A stretch of DNA of 58,270 bases from positions 1 to 58,270 of the forward strand of contig NZ_FPAH01000016.1 in the NCBI RefSeq assembly GCF_900116345.1. Direction: 5' to 3'. The translations under genes were made by a program, and so were the position numbers. A model generated the notes under the pieces. That model was given only the letters and a program-made list of their open reading frames with translations. It did not search any database and was not told where the DNA came from. This document shows, piece by piece, positions 51,601 to 58,270 of the stretch. The first letter of the stretch is position 1. Every line of letters begins with the position of its first letter. The stretch comes from Succinivibrio dextrinosolvens (GTDB lineage Bacteria; Pseudomonadota; Gammaproteobacteria; Enterobacterales; Succinivibrionaceae).

Positions 51601-51768
51601 GCGGTTTATGAGAGGAACTGGAAGAATGAGATTGCCAAGAGAGATTTTAATCACTGTCTGATTACTGGTTTCAGCTGCCGTTCTCAGGTTCAGAGAATGG
51701 AAGGAAAGAAAGCTATTCATCCATTGTTTGTTGTGGATGAACTGCTCAAGAGGTCGTTGAATGGCTAG
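48670..51768 (+). CDS. ydiJ: YdiJ-type FAD/Fe-S D-2-hydroxyacid dehydrogenase
   Basis: A 1032-residue multidomain oxidoreductase closely matching E. coli YdiJ along its whole length. The N-terminal FAD_binding_4 domain has PRGGGTGTNGQSL and ELSTSNRACVGGMISNDAAG; the FAD-linked oxidase C domain follows (FGHVDTGLMHVRPALD, LNPGKICVP); the C-terminal half has ferredoxin-type clusters (CNGNGQCF...CPSYR and CLSCKSCKSICPAHV) and a CCG domain (CCGMAG). YdiJ oxidises D-2-hydroxyglutarate to 2-oxoglutarate, passing electrons to the quinone pool. The start MIPKI matches that of E. coli. The last eight bases overlap the next gene. Confidence 0.95.
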   Translation: MIPKISNLPSVDHLYKKYFDVLKSKGFKGDIEYSHSSRLLVSTDNSVYQRMPQGVIFPKDNQDIVTALKLRAEPLYEKLIITPRGGGTGTNGQSLNDGITIDCSRYMKEISELNVKGRSVHVQAGVIKDELNDYLKPHGLFFSPELSTSNRACVGGMISNDAAGQGSLKYGRTSSHIKDVTVVLADGTLTTFGPVSGDKLKECLNKDGLEGDIYRECYALLKDNRKQVEKIFPKLNRFMTGYDLDHSYDPKTDTLNLARLICGAEGTLAVICGATLDLTRIPDFRELMVVKYEDFDSALRHAVELIDAGVFSVETVDSRVLFLAKKDTVWDSVKDYIEEVKGHTIKGINIVEFNGYNKDEEHKKLVDIFSNVTEKAKTFANGILGAQLAVTPEAISAIYGMRKKAVGLLGAASGDKKLVAFTEDTVVPPRNLADYILEFRALLDSLKVTYGMFGHVDTGLMHVRPALDLTTDSDRKKLVTISDKVVELVNKYQGQMWGEHGRGYRSCYGEVFFKELYPVARKIKAAFDKNNILNPGKICVPYGNDKDQIVSISGQMRGDLDRTIPVNIRNSFKGAVSCNGNGQCFSYQSSALMCPSYRFTRDHIRSPKGYSELMREWLRLLNDRGHNIAAEELSLLTSNPSPVNFVRRCFNTLTSKHKDYSTEYLQKIKTCLSCKSCKSICPAHVNAADLNSRFLSLYYGRYLRPMMDLLILKSELTLPILSRFPRLSNAVLSNSLVKLAVKRIFGMVDLPLFSRTTFRALCDKEGFDVLSSKQALVSGNEVLIVTDPFTVCYECEGLLAMARVIRNLGYKVAFLKPYVNGKILVIRGDRRGFMHYAAKQAARLEMLSKAGIDLVGYDPALTICYRDEYTQILDDARGSFIVKLPEEWLSEQMESSSFSAHFEKIKEKVLSVSRTEEFKEMYYLFTHCTERALITQSPVLWQNIMSTFGLNLIPVNVACCGMAGLFGHMAANQKQTYAVYERNWKNEIAKRDFNHCLITGFSCRSQVQRMEGKKAIHPLFVVDELLKRSLNG

Positions 51769-52267
51769 AAACATTTTGGCGTATCTATTCGGATGCTCAA
51801 TTTTTTTTATTGCTATTCCTGCTATTATCCTATACATAGCAGTCTTAAGCCCATACACCTTTATGCCTGAGGGCAAGACTGCCGTGATTTTCGGCTCCAT
51901 AAGCTCAGCTGTTGGACTTTTATTCATGATCTGGTCGAATAAGGAACTGATTGAAAAGGGCCATGGTGGTGCAGTAGTTATCGGCCCTATAAAACTTTCA
52001 AAAGAAACTATAAAATTAGTAACAACGGGACCATATTCAATGTGCAGAAATCCTATGCATATGGGGGCTTTTCTGTTTTATCTTGGATTATGCTGTGCTG
52101 TTAACTCTCTGCTTACGCTGGTCGTACCTTTTGGCTTTTTGCTGTTTGCATATTGCTTTGCAGTATTTCTTGATGAACCAAGATTAAAAAGAGATTTTCC
52201 TGAAGACTACGAGAAATGGATTCAGGATGTACCACAAAGGTTTTGGCCTAAACCTAAAAAAGGCTAA
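51761..52267 (+). CDS. Isoprenylcysteine carboxyl methyltransferase-like membrane protein
   Basis: A 168-residue protein with about four membrane helices (roughly residues 5-28, 43-60, 100-115 and 118-140). The C-terminal half has the PEMT/ICMT-type signature: TGPYSMCRNPMHMGAFLFYLG followed by LDEPRLKRDFPEDYEKW, where the RNP and acidic residues form the SAM site. Members methylate small or lipid-linked thiols, carboxyls or amines; the substrate is unknown. It overlaps ydiJ by 8 bp, so the two are coupled. Confidence 0.8.
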   Translation: MARNILAYLFGCSIFFIAIPAIILYIAVLSPYTFMPEGKTAVIFGSISSAVGLLFMIWSNKELIEKGHGGAVVIGPIKLSKETIKLVTTGPYSMCRNPMHMGAFLFYLGLCCAVNSLLTLVVPFGFLLFAYCFAVFLDEPRLKRDFPEDYEKWIQDVPQRFWPKPKKG

Positions 52268-52288
52268 CACAATAAGAAGGAGATTTTG

Positions 52289-54001
52289 ATGACCATGATG
52301 TCAGGCGCACAGATGTTAGTGCGCACTCTTGAGGATTTAGGGGTAGATAATCTTTTCGGTTATCCGGGCGGTGCTGTTTTGGATATTTATGATGCTCTGT
52401 TAGAGTCCAAAAAGATTAAGCACGTGCTGGGAAGACATGAACAGGGTGTAGCTCATGCTGCTGACGGATATGCCAGAGCTACAGGAAAGGTAGGAGTCTG
52501 TCTTGTGACCTCAGGTCCAGGTGCAACCAATACTGTAACATCTATTGCAACTGCATACATGGATTCAATTCCTATGGTAGTAATCACCGGTCAGGTGGTT
52601 TCTCCTCTTATCGGTTCAGATGCCTTCCAGGAAGTTGATACCGTTGGTATCACCAGACCGATTGTTAAGCATTCTTATCTGTGTCAGAGCGCACTTGATA
52701 TTCCTAAGTTTATCAGACAGGCTTTTTACCTTGCATCTTCAGGAAGACCAGGCCCTGTAGTAGTGGATATTCCAAAGGACTGTGTGCGTCCTTCAATGAA
52801 GTTTGAATATCCTGAGATGAAGTCACCTGTAAAGATGCGTTCATACAATCCAACCAAGCAGGGACACAAGGGCCAGGTTAAGAGAGCAGCCAAGCTTCTG
52901 GCTGAGGCAAGTCATCCAGTACTTCTGATTGGTGGCGGAGCTCAGCTATCCGGAGCTCAGGATGAGGTTCGTACCATTGCTCACAGATTCAATCTGCCTG
53001 TAACATCAACTTTAATGGGACTGGGTGTTTATCCAAGCACTGACAAACAGTTCCTGGGTATGCTGGGTATGCATGGTACCTTTGAGGCCAACAACGCAAT
53101 GGACAAGGCTGACCTTGTATTTGCTGTAGGTTGCCGCTTTGATGATCGTGTAACCAACAATCTCTCCAAGTTCTGTCCTGCTGCAAAGATTATTCATATT
53201 GATATCGATCCTGCATCAATTTCAAAAACAGTTGTTGCTGATATCCCAATCGTGGGTGATGCCAAGACTGTGTTAGGTCAGTTCATTGATGTCTTTGATG
53301 AGTTCAAGCTTGTTGAAAACGCCTCTGCCATGAAACAGTGGTGGACTCAGATCGGCAAGTGGAGAGAGGATAAGTGCCTTGACTATGAGACTGACGGCAA
53401 GATTATTCAGCCTCAGCAGATAGTAGAGGCTGTATACAAGGCTACCCACGGTGATGCTATTATTGCCACCGACGTTGGCCAGCATCAGATGTTTACTGCT
53501 CTGTACTATAAGTTTGATGAACCTCGTCATCTTTTAACCTCCGGCGGTCTGGGCACCATGGGTTATGGTTTCCCTGCTGCAGTTGGCGCCAAGATCGGTT
53601 GTCCTGATAAGGAAGTTTGTCTGTTTACTGGAGACGGTTCTTTCCAGATGAATGTTCAGGAGCTTTCAACTTGTCTTGAATTTAACATACCAATCAAGAT
53701 ATTCATCTTTGATAACCATACCTTAGGCATGGTTCGTCAGTGGCAGAAGATGTTCTATAGAGGACATATCAGCTCTACCAATCTGAATTCAAATCCAGAC
53801 TTTGTGGCTCTTGCCAAGGCATATGGTCATGAAGGCTTCAGAGTAACTGATCCTAAGGAGCTTGATGCTGCTGTTGAAAAGGCTCTGTCAATGAAGGACA
53901 AACTGGTTATTGTTGATATTGCATGTGATACTGATGCCAAGGTGCTTCCAATGCAGCAGATGGGCGGAAGTATGTCAGATATGTTCTTAGGTGAGGAATA
54001 G
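52289..54001 (+). CDS. ilvI: Acetohydroxyacid synthase large subunit, first copy
   Basis: A 570-residue ThDP/FAD enzyme from the ATG at 52289 (AAGGAG five bases upstream; a TTG codon just before it is less likely). It makes acetolactate or acetohydroxybutyrate for Val, Leu and Ile. The YPGGAV and GRHEQG segments carry the ThDP-activating Glu, GDGSFQMNVQELSTCLE binds Mg-ThDP, and MVRQWQ holds the Trp that confers preference for 2-ketobutyrate (Trp464 in E. coli AHAS II). The small subunit follows after 2 bp. The order and lengths resemble IlvI-IlvH. Confidence 0.93.
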   Translation: MTMMSGAQMLVRTLEDLGVDNLFGYPGGAVLDIYDALLESKKIKHVLGRHEQGVAHAADGYARATGKVGVCLVTSGPGATNTVTSIATAYMDSIPMVVITGQVVSPLIGSDAFQEVDTVGITRPIVKHSYLCQSALDIPKFIRQAFYLASSGRPGPVVVDIPKDCVRPSMKFEYPEMKSPVKMRSYNPTKQGHKGQVKRAAKLLAEASHPVLLIGGGAQLSGAQDEVRTIAHRFNLPVTSTLMGLGVYPSTDKQFLGMLGMHGTFEANNAMDKADLVFAVGCRFDDRVTNNLSKFCPAAKIIHIDIDPASISKTVVADIPIVGDAKTVLGQFIDVFDEFKLVENASAMKQWWTQIGKWREDKCLDYETDGKIIQPQQIVEAVYKATHGDAIIATDVGQHQMFTALYYKFDEPRHLLTSGGLGTMGYGFPAAVGAKIGCPDKEVCLFTGDGSFQMNVQELSTCLEFNIPIKIFIFDNHTLGMVRQWQKMFYRGHISSTNLNSNPDFVALAKAYGHEGFRVTDPKELDAAVEKALSMKDKLVIVDIACDTDAKVLPMQQMGGSMSDMFLGEE

Positions 54002-54003
54002 TC

Positions 54004-54507
54004 ATGCGTCAGATCATTTCAATTCTGCTTGAAAACGAAGTTGGTGCTCTATCCAGAGTAGTCGGTCTCTTTTCTCAGAGAGGCTATAACATTGAGAATA
54101 TTACTGCAGCTCCAACCGAGGATAAAACTTTATCCAGAATCACAATTCTTACAGAAGGTGACGGTTCTATCGTAGAACGTATTACCAAACAGTTGCATAA
54201 GCTTGTTAATGTCATTAAGGTATCAAGCCAGCAGGATAACTCCGTAGATATTGTTGAAAGAGAGATCCTTTTTGTTAAAGTGCAGGCTGTAGGTCACACT
54301 TTAAGAGAAGAAATCAAGACACTCTGTGATATTTTTAAAGCACAGATTGTAGATATCACACCTGAGCTCTATATTCTCCAGTATGTGGATACCTCCTTTG
54401 AGGTCGACAGATTCCTCAAGGCCGTCTCAGAACAGGCTGAGGTCGTCGAAACCGTGCGTTCTGGAGTGTGTGGAATATTTAGAGGCGAACATTCACTGCA
54501 TTCATAG
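54004..54507 (+). CDS. ilvH: Acetohydroxyacid synthase small (regulatory) subunit, first copy
   Basis: 167 residues: an N-terminal ACT domain (MRQIISILLENEVGALSRV, SQRGYNIENIT) that binds feedback valine, and the C-terminal ALS_ss_C domain ending VRSGVCGIFRG. Residues whose mutation abolishes valine inhibition in E. coli IlvH (Asn11, Gly14, Ser17) are present, so feedback should be retained. It is 2 bp after the large subunit. A hairpin terminator follows at 54529. Confidence 0.93.
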   Translation: MRQIISILLENEVGALSRVVGLFSQRGYNIENITAAPTEDKTLSRITILTEGDGSIVERITKQLHKLVNVIKVSSQQDNSVDIVEREILFVKVQAVGHTLREEIKTLCDIFKAQIVDITPELYILQYVDTSFEVDRFLKAVSEQAEVVETVRSGVCGIFRGEHSLHS

Positions 54508-54528
54508 AAAACAGCTGAATATACAAGA

Positions 54529-54558
54529 AAGCCTCGATACAAATCGGGGCTTAATTTT
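54529..54558 (+). terminator. Terminator after the first AHAS pair
   Basis: AAGCCTCGAT / ATCGGGGCTT, a 10-bp stem with one G-T pair and a four-base loop, followed by AATTTTAG. The T tract is short, so termination may be partial. Confidence 0.6.
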
Positions 54559-54615
54559 AGGCGCCATAGAAAAAAATAAATAACAGGTGTTCAGTTCACA
54601 AACGTAAGAATGGTT

Positions 54616-55641
54616 ATGGACAACAAAGAATTTATTGAATACAAAAAAGATCTGCTAGGTAAGATTGAGGCTCTGTATCAGAGCCAGGAGCTTTTCAAGA
54701 TTATAAATCTTCTGGAAAGCTCTGAGCTGGATTTTGATTTATGCAACGAGCTGGTTAGAGCTTATATCAACGCTGCCAATAAAACCTCAGATCCATATTC
54801 TCTTTTCGAGAAGGCAAATCTGCTTTTAGACAGATTCTCTCTTGAAGGGAAGGATAATGCCAAGCATCAGTTCTACAGAGGCTATATTCTGTTTAAACAG
54901 GGACTGATTGAAGACAGCAAAATCAGATTTGAAAGAGCTCTGCGTTTTGCTTCAGTAGCTGACGGCAAGCTTTTTGAGCAGATAACCACCATGCTTGCAA
55001 ATGTTAACTCCATGATTGAGCTTGCAACCTTCAAAGGGCAGAGTGAGGAACATAAAAAGCAGATCCTTGAACATATAAAGAAGAATTTTGGTGAGTATCA
55101 GCATTTATGCTCTTTTGACAATGTTGAAATCTACAGAATTCCTCCGACCTCTGAGCATAATTATAATCTGCTGGTCAGTGTCGGTTTATCCGGAAAGCTC
55201 ATGAAGGGTAGGGCAGGTGCCAAGGATGAATGTGTAGAGATTTGTTTTGCTCTGCCAGAGGATTACAGATTTAATCCCGAGTCAAAAAGCAATTTTGAAG
55301 TGTTCCTGATGATTGAGGTCATCAAACATCTGATTGCCACGAAGGATAATATCGGCTTTGGCTATTATCTTGAGAAGGATACAGGCTTCAGCTCAAGAAC
55401 CGCATTTAACGGTGCGATGCTGGTAGGTCTTGGAGATTACGATAAGTCACAGCAGATAATGGAACTTGACGGTGCGGAACTTTCTTTTCTGGAGCTTCTG
55501 CCTTTAAGACCAATGGAGCTTAATTTCAGAAAGTCTCATTCAGCATTGGAGCTGCTTGAACTCTTTAAAGAGAAGCTCGTTATGATTACACCTTTTATCT
55601 CCACCCGTGATGATGTGTGCAATGTGGTGCCTAAGCTCTAG
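54616..55641 (+). CDS. TPR-like plus suppressor-of-fused (SUFU) domain protein
   Basis: 341 residues from the ATG at 54616; another ATG six bases earlier is possible but has no spacing for a ribosome binding site. The N-terminal half (about residues 1-130) is helical with TPR-like spacing (YRGYILFKQGLIEDSKIRFE). The C-terminal half matches bacterial suppressor-of-fused domains: LLVSVGLSGKLMKG, CVEICFALPEDY, the FGYYLEKDTGF stretch and LSFLELLPLRPMELNF. Bacterial SUFU proteins are often immunity-type or uncharacterised. It sits between two AHAS operons with which it has no known link. Function unknown. Confidence 0.75.
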   Translation: MDNKEFIEYKKDLLGKIEALYQSQELFKIINLLESSELDFDLCNELVRAYINAANKTSDPYSLFEKANLLLDRFSLEGKDNAKHQFYRGYILFKQGLIEDSKIRFERALRFASVADGKLFEQITTMLANVNSMIELATFKGQSEEHKKQILEHIKKNFGEYQHLCSFDNVEIYRIPPTSEHNYNLLVSVGLSGKLMKGRAGAKDECVEICFALPEDYRFNPESKSNFEVFLMIEVIKHLIATKDNIGFGYYLEKDTGFSSRTAFNGAMLVGLGDYDKSQQIMELDGAELSFLELLPLRPMELNFRKSHSALELLELFKEKLVMITPFISTRDDVCNVVPKL

Positions 55642-55690
55642 GACAGATTAGAAAAATAATTGTTTTACATTAAATTTACAGAAACAGACT

Positions 55691-57409
55691 ATGGAAAAAT
55701 TAAATGGTGCAAAGCAGGTTGTAAGGGTATTGGAAGATCTCGGTGTTGACCGTATTTTCGGATATCCAGGTGCAGCCGTTACAGATATTTATGATGAGCT
55801 GTTCGATTCAAAGATCACTCACGTTTTAGCCCGCCATGAACAGGGGGCTGTTCACATGGCGGATGGTTTTGCCCGTTGTACCGGTAAGGTCGGTGTTGCT
55901 CTGGTGACATCTGGACCTGGCGCAACAAATACAGTTACAGCTCTTGCAACTGCATACGGAGATTCAATTCCGCTGGTGCTGATTACAGGTCAGGTAAGCA
56001 CTGATCTTATCGGTACAGATGCTTTCCAGGAAGTGGATACCATGGGTGTGACCCGTCCTGTGGTTAAATACAGCTTCCTCTGTAAAAAGCCTGAAGATAT
56101 TGCCAAGAATATCCGCAAGGCATTCTATATTGCTTCAACTGGTAGAAAAGGTCCGGTAGTTGTTGATATTCCAAAGAACTGCCAGAATCGCAGCTATCTG
56201 TTTGACTATGAAAAGAATTCAGATATTTCCATTCGCTCCTATAACCCTACCGTCTTTGGTCACAAGGGACAGGTTAAAAGAGCTGCAGCTCAGCTTGTAA
56301 AGGCCAAGCAGCCGGTTATGCTTTTAGGTGGTGGTGTAGTTCAGGGTGATGCCTCAGAGATTGCGGCAAAGCTTGCAAGACGTCTGAATTTCCCTGTAGT
56401 TTCAACTCTGATGGGTATTTCTGCCTATCCAACCACTGATAGACAGTATCTGGGAATGATCGGTATGCATGGTTTATATGAAGCCAATGAGACTATGCAC
56501 AATTCCGATCTTATCTTTGCGGTAGGTACCAGATTTGCTGACAGAGCTACCAATATGGTGGCAAAGTACTGTCCTAATGCGACTGTGGTTCATATTGATG
56601 TTGATCCTGCATCCATCTCCAAGACCGTAAGTGCAAATATTCCTATTGTTGGTGATGCCAGAACAGTTCTGACTCAGATTGACAAAGAGCTTGATGAGCA
56701 GGGACATAAGGAGCCTAATGATCTGTCCCTATGGTGGAAACAGATTGAAGAGTTCAAAAAGAAGAACTGTCTTAAGTATTCAAGAAAAGAGGGCATGATT
56801 CGTCCTCAGGAAGTAATTGAGACCATCAACAGAATCTCAAACGAGCTTAAACTGAATCCTGTGATTACCACCGATGTTGGTCAGCATCAGATGTTCTCTG
56901 CTCAGTATTTTGATTTTCAGACTCCAAGACATTTCATAACTTCAGGTGGTCTGGGCACTATGGGGGTAGGTCTTCCTGCCGCTATCGGAGCTAAATTTGC
57001 GCTTCCTGATGCCAATGTGTTCTGTATCACCGGTGACGGCTCATTCCAGATGAATATGCAGGAGCTTGCTGTCTGCAGAAAGTATAAACTGCCAATTAAA
57101 GTTTTTATTCTGGATAATTCTGTTTTAGGTATGGTTCGTCAGTTCCAGACCGTGTTCTACAAAGAGCGTTACAGTGCCACCAACCTCGATGGCAATCCTG
57201 ATTTTGTTAAACTGGTTGAGGCCTACGGCTTTAAGGGCATCAGAATTACTGACAATGATAAGCTAGAGTCAACTATCAGAGAGGTTCTCATGGCAAAGGA
57301 TGAATTTATCCTGGTGGATATCATTACCGATACCAATACCAAGGTAATGCCATGGCTGAGAGCTAACGGCTCAATGATAGACATGATGTTGAATGAGGAG
57401 GAGAAATAA
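55691..57409 (+). CDS. Acetohydroxyacid synthase large subunit, second copy
   Basis: 572 residues, the same architecture as the first copy (LARHEQGAVH, TSGPGATNTVTALATA, GDGSFQMNMQELAVC), so catalytically complete. Two differences stand out: YPGGAV is YPGAAV, and MVRQWQ is MVRQFQ, replacing the Trp that selects 2-ketobutyrate over pyruvate in AHAS II and that is also the main herbicide-resistance position in plants (Trp574 in Arabidopsis) with Phe. It may therefore favour pyruvate and be insensitive to such inhibitors. The small subunit follows with no gap. No strong ribosome binding site is visible. Confidence 0.92.
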   Translation: MEKLNGAKQVVRVLEDLGVDRIFGYPGAAVTDIYDELFDSKITHVLARHEQGAVHMADGFARCTGKVGVALVTSGPGATNTVTALATAYGDSIPLVLITGQVSTDLIGTDAFQEVDTMGVTRPVVKYSFLCKKPEDIAKNIRKAFYIASTGRKGPVVVDIPKNCQNRSYLFDYEKNSDISIRSYNPTVFGHKGQVKRAAAQLVKAKQPVMLLGGGVVQGDASEIAAKLARRLNFPVVSTLMGISAYPTTDRQYLGMIGMHGLYEANETMHNSDLIFAVGTRFADRATNMVAKYCPNATVVHIDVDPASISKTVSANIPIVGDARTVLTQIDKELDEQGHKEPNDLSLWWKQIEEFKKKNCLKYSRKEGMIRPQEVIETINRISNELKLNPVITTDVGQHQMFSAQYFDFQTPRHFITSGGLGTMGVGLPAAIGAKFALPDANVFCITGDGSFQMNMQELAVCRKYKLPIKVFILDNSVLGMVRQFQTVFYKERYSATNLDGNPDFVKLVEAYGFKGIRITDNDKLESTIREVLMAKDEFILVDIITDTNTKVMPWLRANGSMIDMMLNEEEK

Positions 57410-57913
57410 ATGAGACACGTTATATCAATCTTGCTGGAAAACGAAGCCGGTTCCTTATCTCGTGTTGTAGGTTTATTCTCTCAGCGTGGATACAACATCG
57501 ACAGTCTGACTGTTGCTCCTACTGATGATCCTACCTTATCACGCTGTTCAATTCTGACCACCGGTGAGAAGTGGGAAGCGGAACAGATCACCAAACAGCT
57601 GCATAAGCTGGTTTGTGTATTCCGTGTTTCAGCTCTTTTAGAGGAAGCTGAAGGTGGAATAGAGCGCGAGATGGTACTGGTCAAGGTCAACACTCCTAAC
57701 AAGAATGCCCGTGATGAGGTCAAAGGTCTGGCTGATATCTTCAACTCAAAGATTATTGATGTTAATGCAGAAATCTTTACCTTAGAGTTTGTTGGCAATT
57801 CATCTGAAATTGATAACTTCATTACCACTATTGGCAAGCTGGCTGAAGTGCTTGAGGTTGTAAGATCAGGTGTTGTCGGTATTGCAAAGGGCAATCATTT
57901 CATGAAGCCTTAG
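57410..57913 (+). CDS. Acetohydroxyacid synthase small (regulatory) subunit, second copy
   Basis: 167 residues with an ACT domain (ISILLENEAGSLSRVVGLFSQRGYN, here given only in part: LLENEAGSLSRV) and an ALS_ss_C domain ending VRSGVVGIAKG. It is closer to E. coli IlvH (APTDDPTLSR) than the first copy is. Asn11, Gly14 and Ser17 equivalents are kept. It starts immediately after the TAA of the large subunit. A strong terminator follows. Confidence 0.92.
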   Translation: MRHVISILLENEAGSLSRVVGLFSQRGYNIDSLTVAPTDDPTLSRCSILTTGEKWEAEQITKQLHKLVCVFRVSALLEEAEGGIEREMVLVKVNTPNKNARDEVKGLADIFNSKIIDVNAEIFTLEFVGNSSEIDNFITTIGKLAEVLEVVRSGVVGIAKGNHFMKP

Positions 57914-57945
57914 TGCGTTCTCTCTTCTTTGTAATGTCTATATGA

Positions 57946-57986
57946 AAAGAGGCTGGCTAAAAAGTATGTCAGCCTCTTTCATTTTT
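57946..57986 (+). terminator. Intrinsic terminator of the second AHAS operon
   Basis: AAAGAGGCTG / CAGCCTCTTT (57946-57955, 57970-57979) with a 14-base loop, then CATTTTTC. The stretch 57987-58121 beyond it has no recognisable gene. Confidence 0.82.
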
Positions 57987-58121
57987 CAAACATAGAATTT
58001 TGTTATTTCTAGGGAATTGAAATTTTCAAATACGATTTTGTTGAGATATTTATTTTGATTGGAGATTTTTAGAACTTTTAGAGAGATAAGGTGGGAAGCT
58101 TAAGGTATTTCTTGTTCTTTT

Positions 58122-58270
58122 TTAACTTATTACCGCATTCATTTCATTTCTTATATTGGCCCATTTTCTTATATTATGAGCCAGAGCCACAAGCCCAAAT
58201 TCAATTATTACCTTCGCTTTAGATCGCAGTCTGAATCTTTTGAAACCGTGATTATATTTGATATCACCGA
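58122..58270 (-). mobile_element. C-terminal end of an IS transposase (partial, runs off the window)
   Basis: On the minus strand the last 49 codons read through FKRFRLRSKAKVIIEFGLV and ALAHNIRKW to a TAA at 58122-58124. The segment resembles the C-termini of IS1182-type (DDE_Tnp_1) transposases, which end in a LGLLALAHNLRKLA-like stretch. The N-terminal bulk of the gene lies outside the window. The terminal inverted repeat was not identified. Confidence 0.75.

Overview
The window looks like the chromosome of an AT-rich gammaproteobacterium, most likely a Succinivibrionaceae relative (Aeromonadales; the family is an inference). The evidence is gene order. rnr-rlmB-rpsF-rpsR-rplI, leuS-lptE-holA-nadD-rsfS-rlmH-mrdA-mrdB-rlpA-dacA-ybeD and miaB-ybeZ-ybeY-ybeX-lnt are all gammaproteobacterial arrangements. 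They are interrupted here by lineage-specific genes, and priB and lipB are missing from their usual places.

Layout. 1-3.4 kb: a degenerate lipoamide-dehydrogenase homologue, then rdgB and hemW. 3.4-8.4 kb: rnr, rlmB and the S6/S18/L9 ribosomal operon behind a strong sigma70 promoter. 8.4-20.8 kb: an accessory block bounded by two different Dam-type adenine methylases. It holds a divergent acid-sugar locus: a minus-strand operon (DUF1537 kinase, PdxA2, DapA-type aldolase, iron alcohol dehydrogenase), a DeoR regulator, and a plus-strand operon (TAXI-TRAP transporter, YhcH/NanQ-like protein, cytosolic Asp-box sialidase-like protein). Next comes a tiny hydrophobic ORF with an antisense promoter that looks like an Ibs/Sib-type type I toxin-antitoxin. 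21-35.6 kb: a long minus-strand cell-wall and housekeeping cluster from leuS down to sanA.

36-45.3 kb: an L,D-transpeptidase and an 870-residue beta-helix, passenger-like envelope protein, facing the lnt-ybeX-ybeY-ybeZ-miaB cluster. 45.3-48.0 kb: a Fic toxin with a previously uncalled VbhA-like antitoxin in the same frame, two related minus-strand terminator hairpins and a HAD phosphatase. 48.0-48.6 kb: a five-tRNA array (Gln-Gln-Met-Gln-Met) behind a consensus promoter. 48.6-58 kb: ydiJ, a small methyltransferase-like membrane protein, and two complete acetohydroxyacid synthase large/small subunit pairs separated by a TPR-SUFU protein. The right edge cuts into the C-terminus of an IS transposase.

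The strongest leads are the Ibs-like locus, the VbhA/Fic module joined in one frame across a single UGA, the dehydrogenase homologue lacking both redox cysteines, the second acetohydroxyacid synthase with Phe in place of the specificity Trp, and the sialidase-like acid-sugar locus. All functional assignments come from motif reading; no database search or folding program was run.
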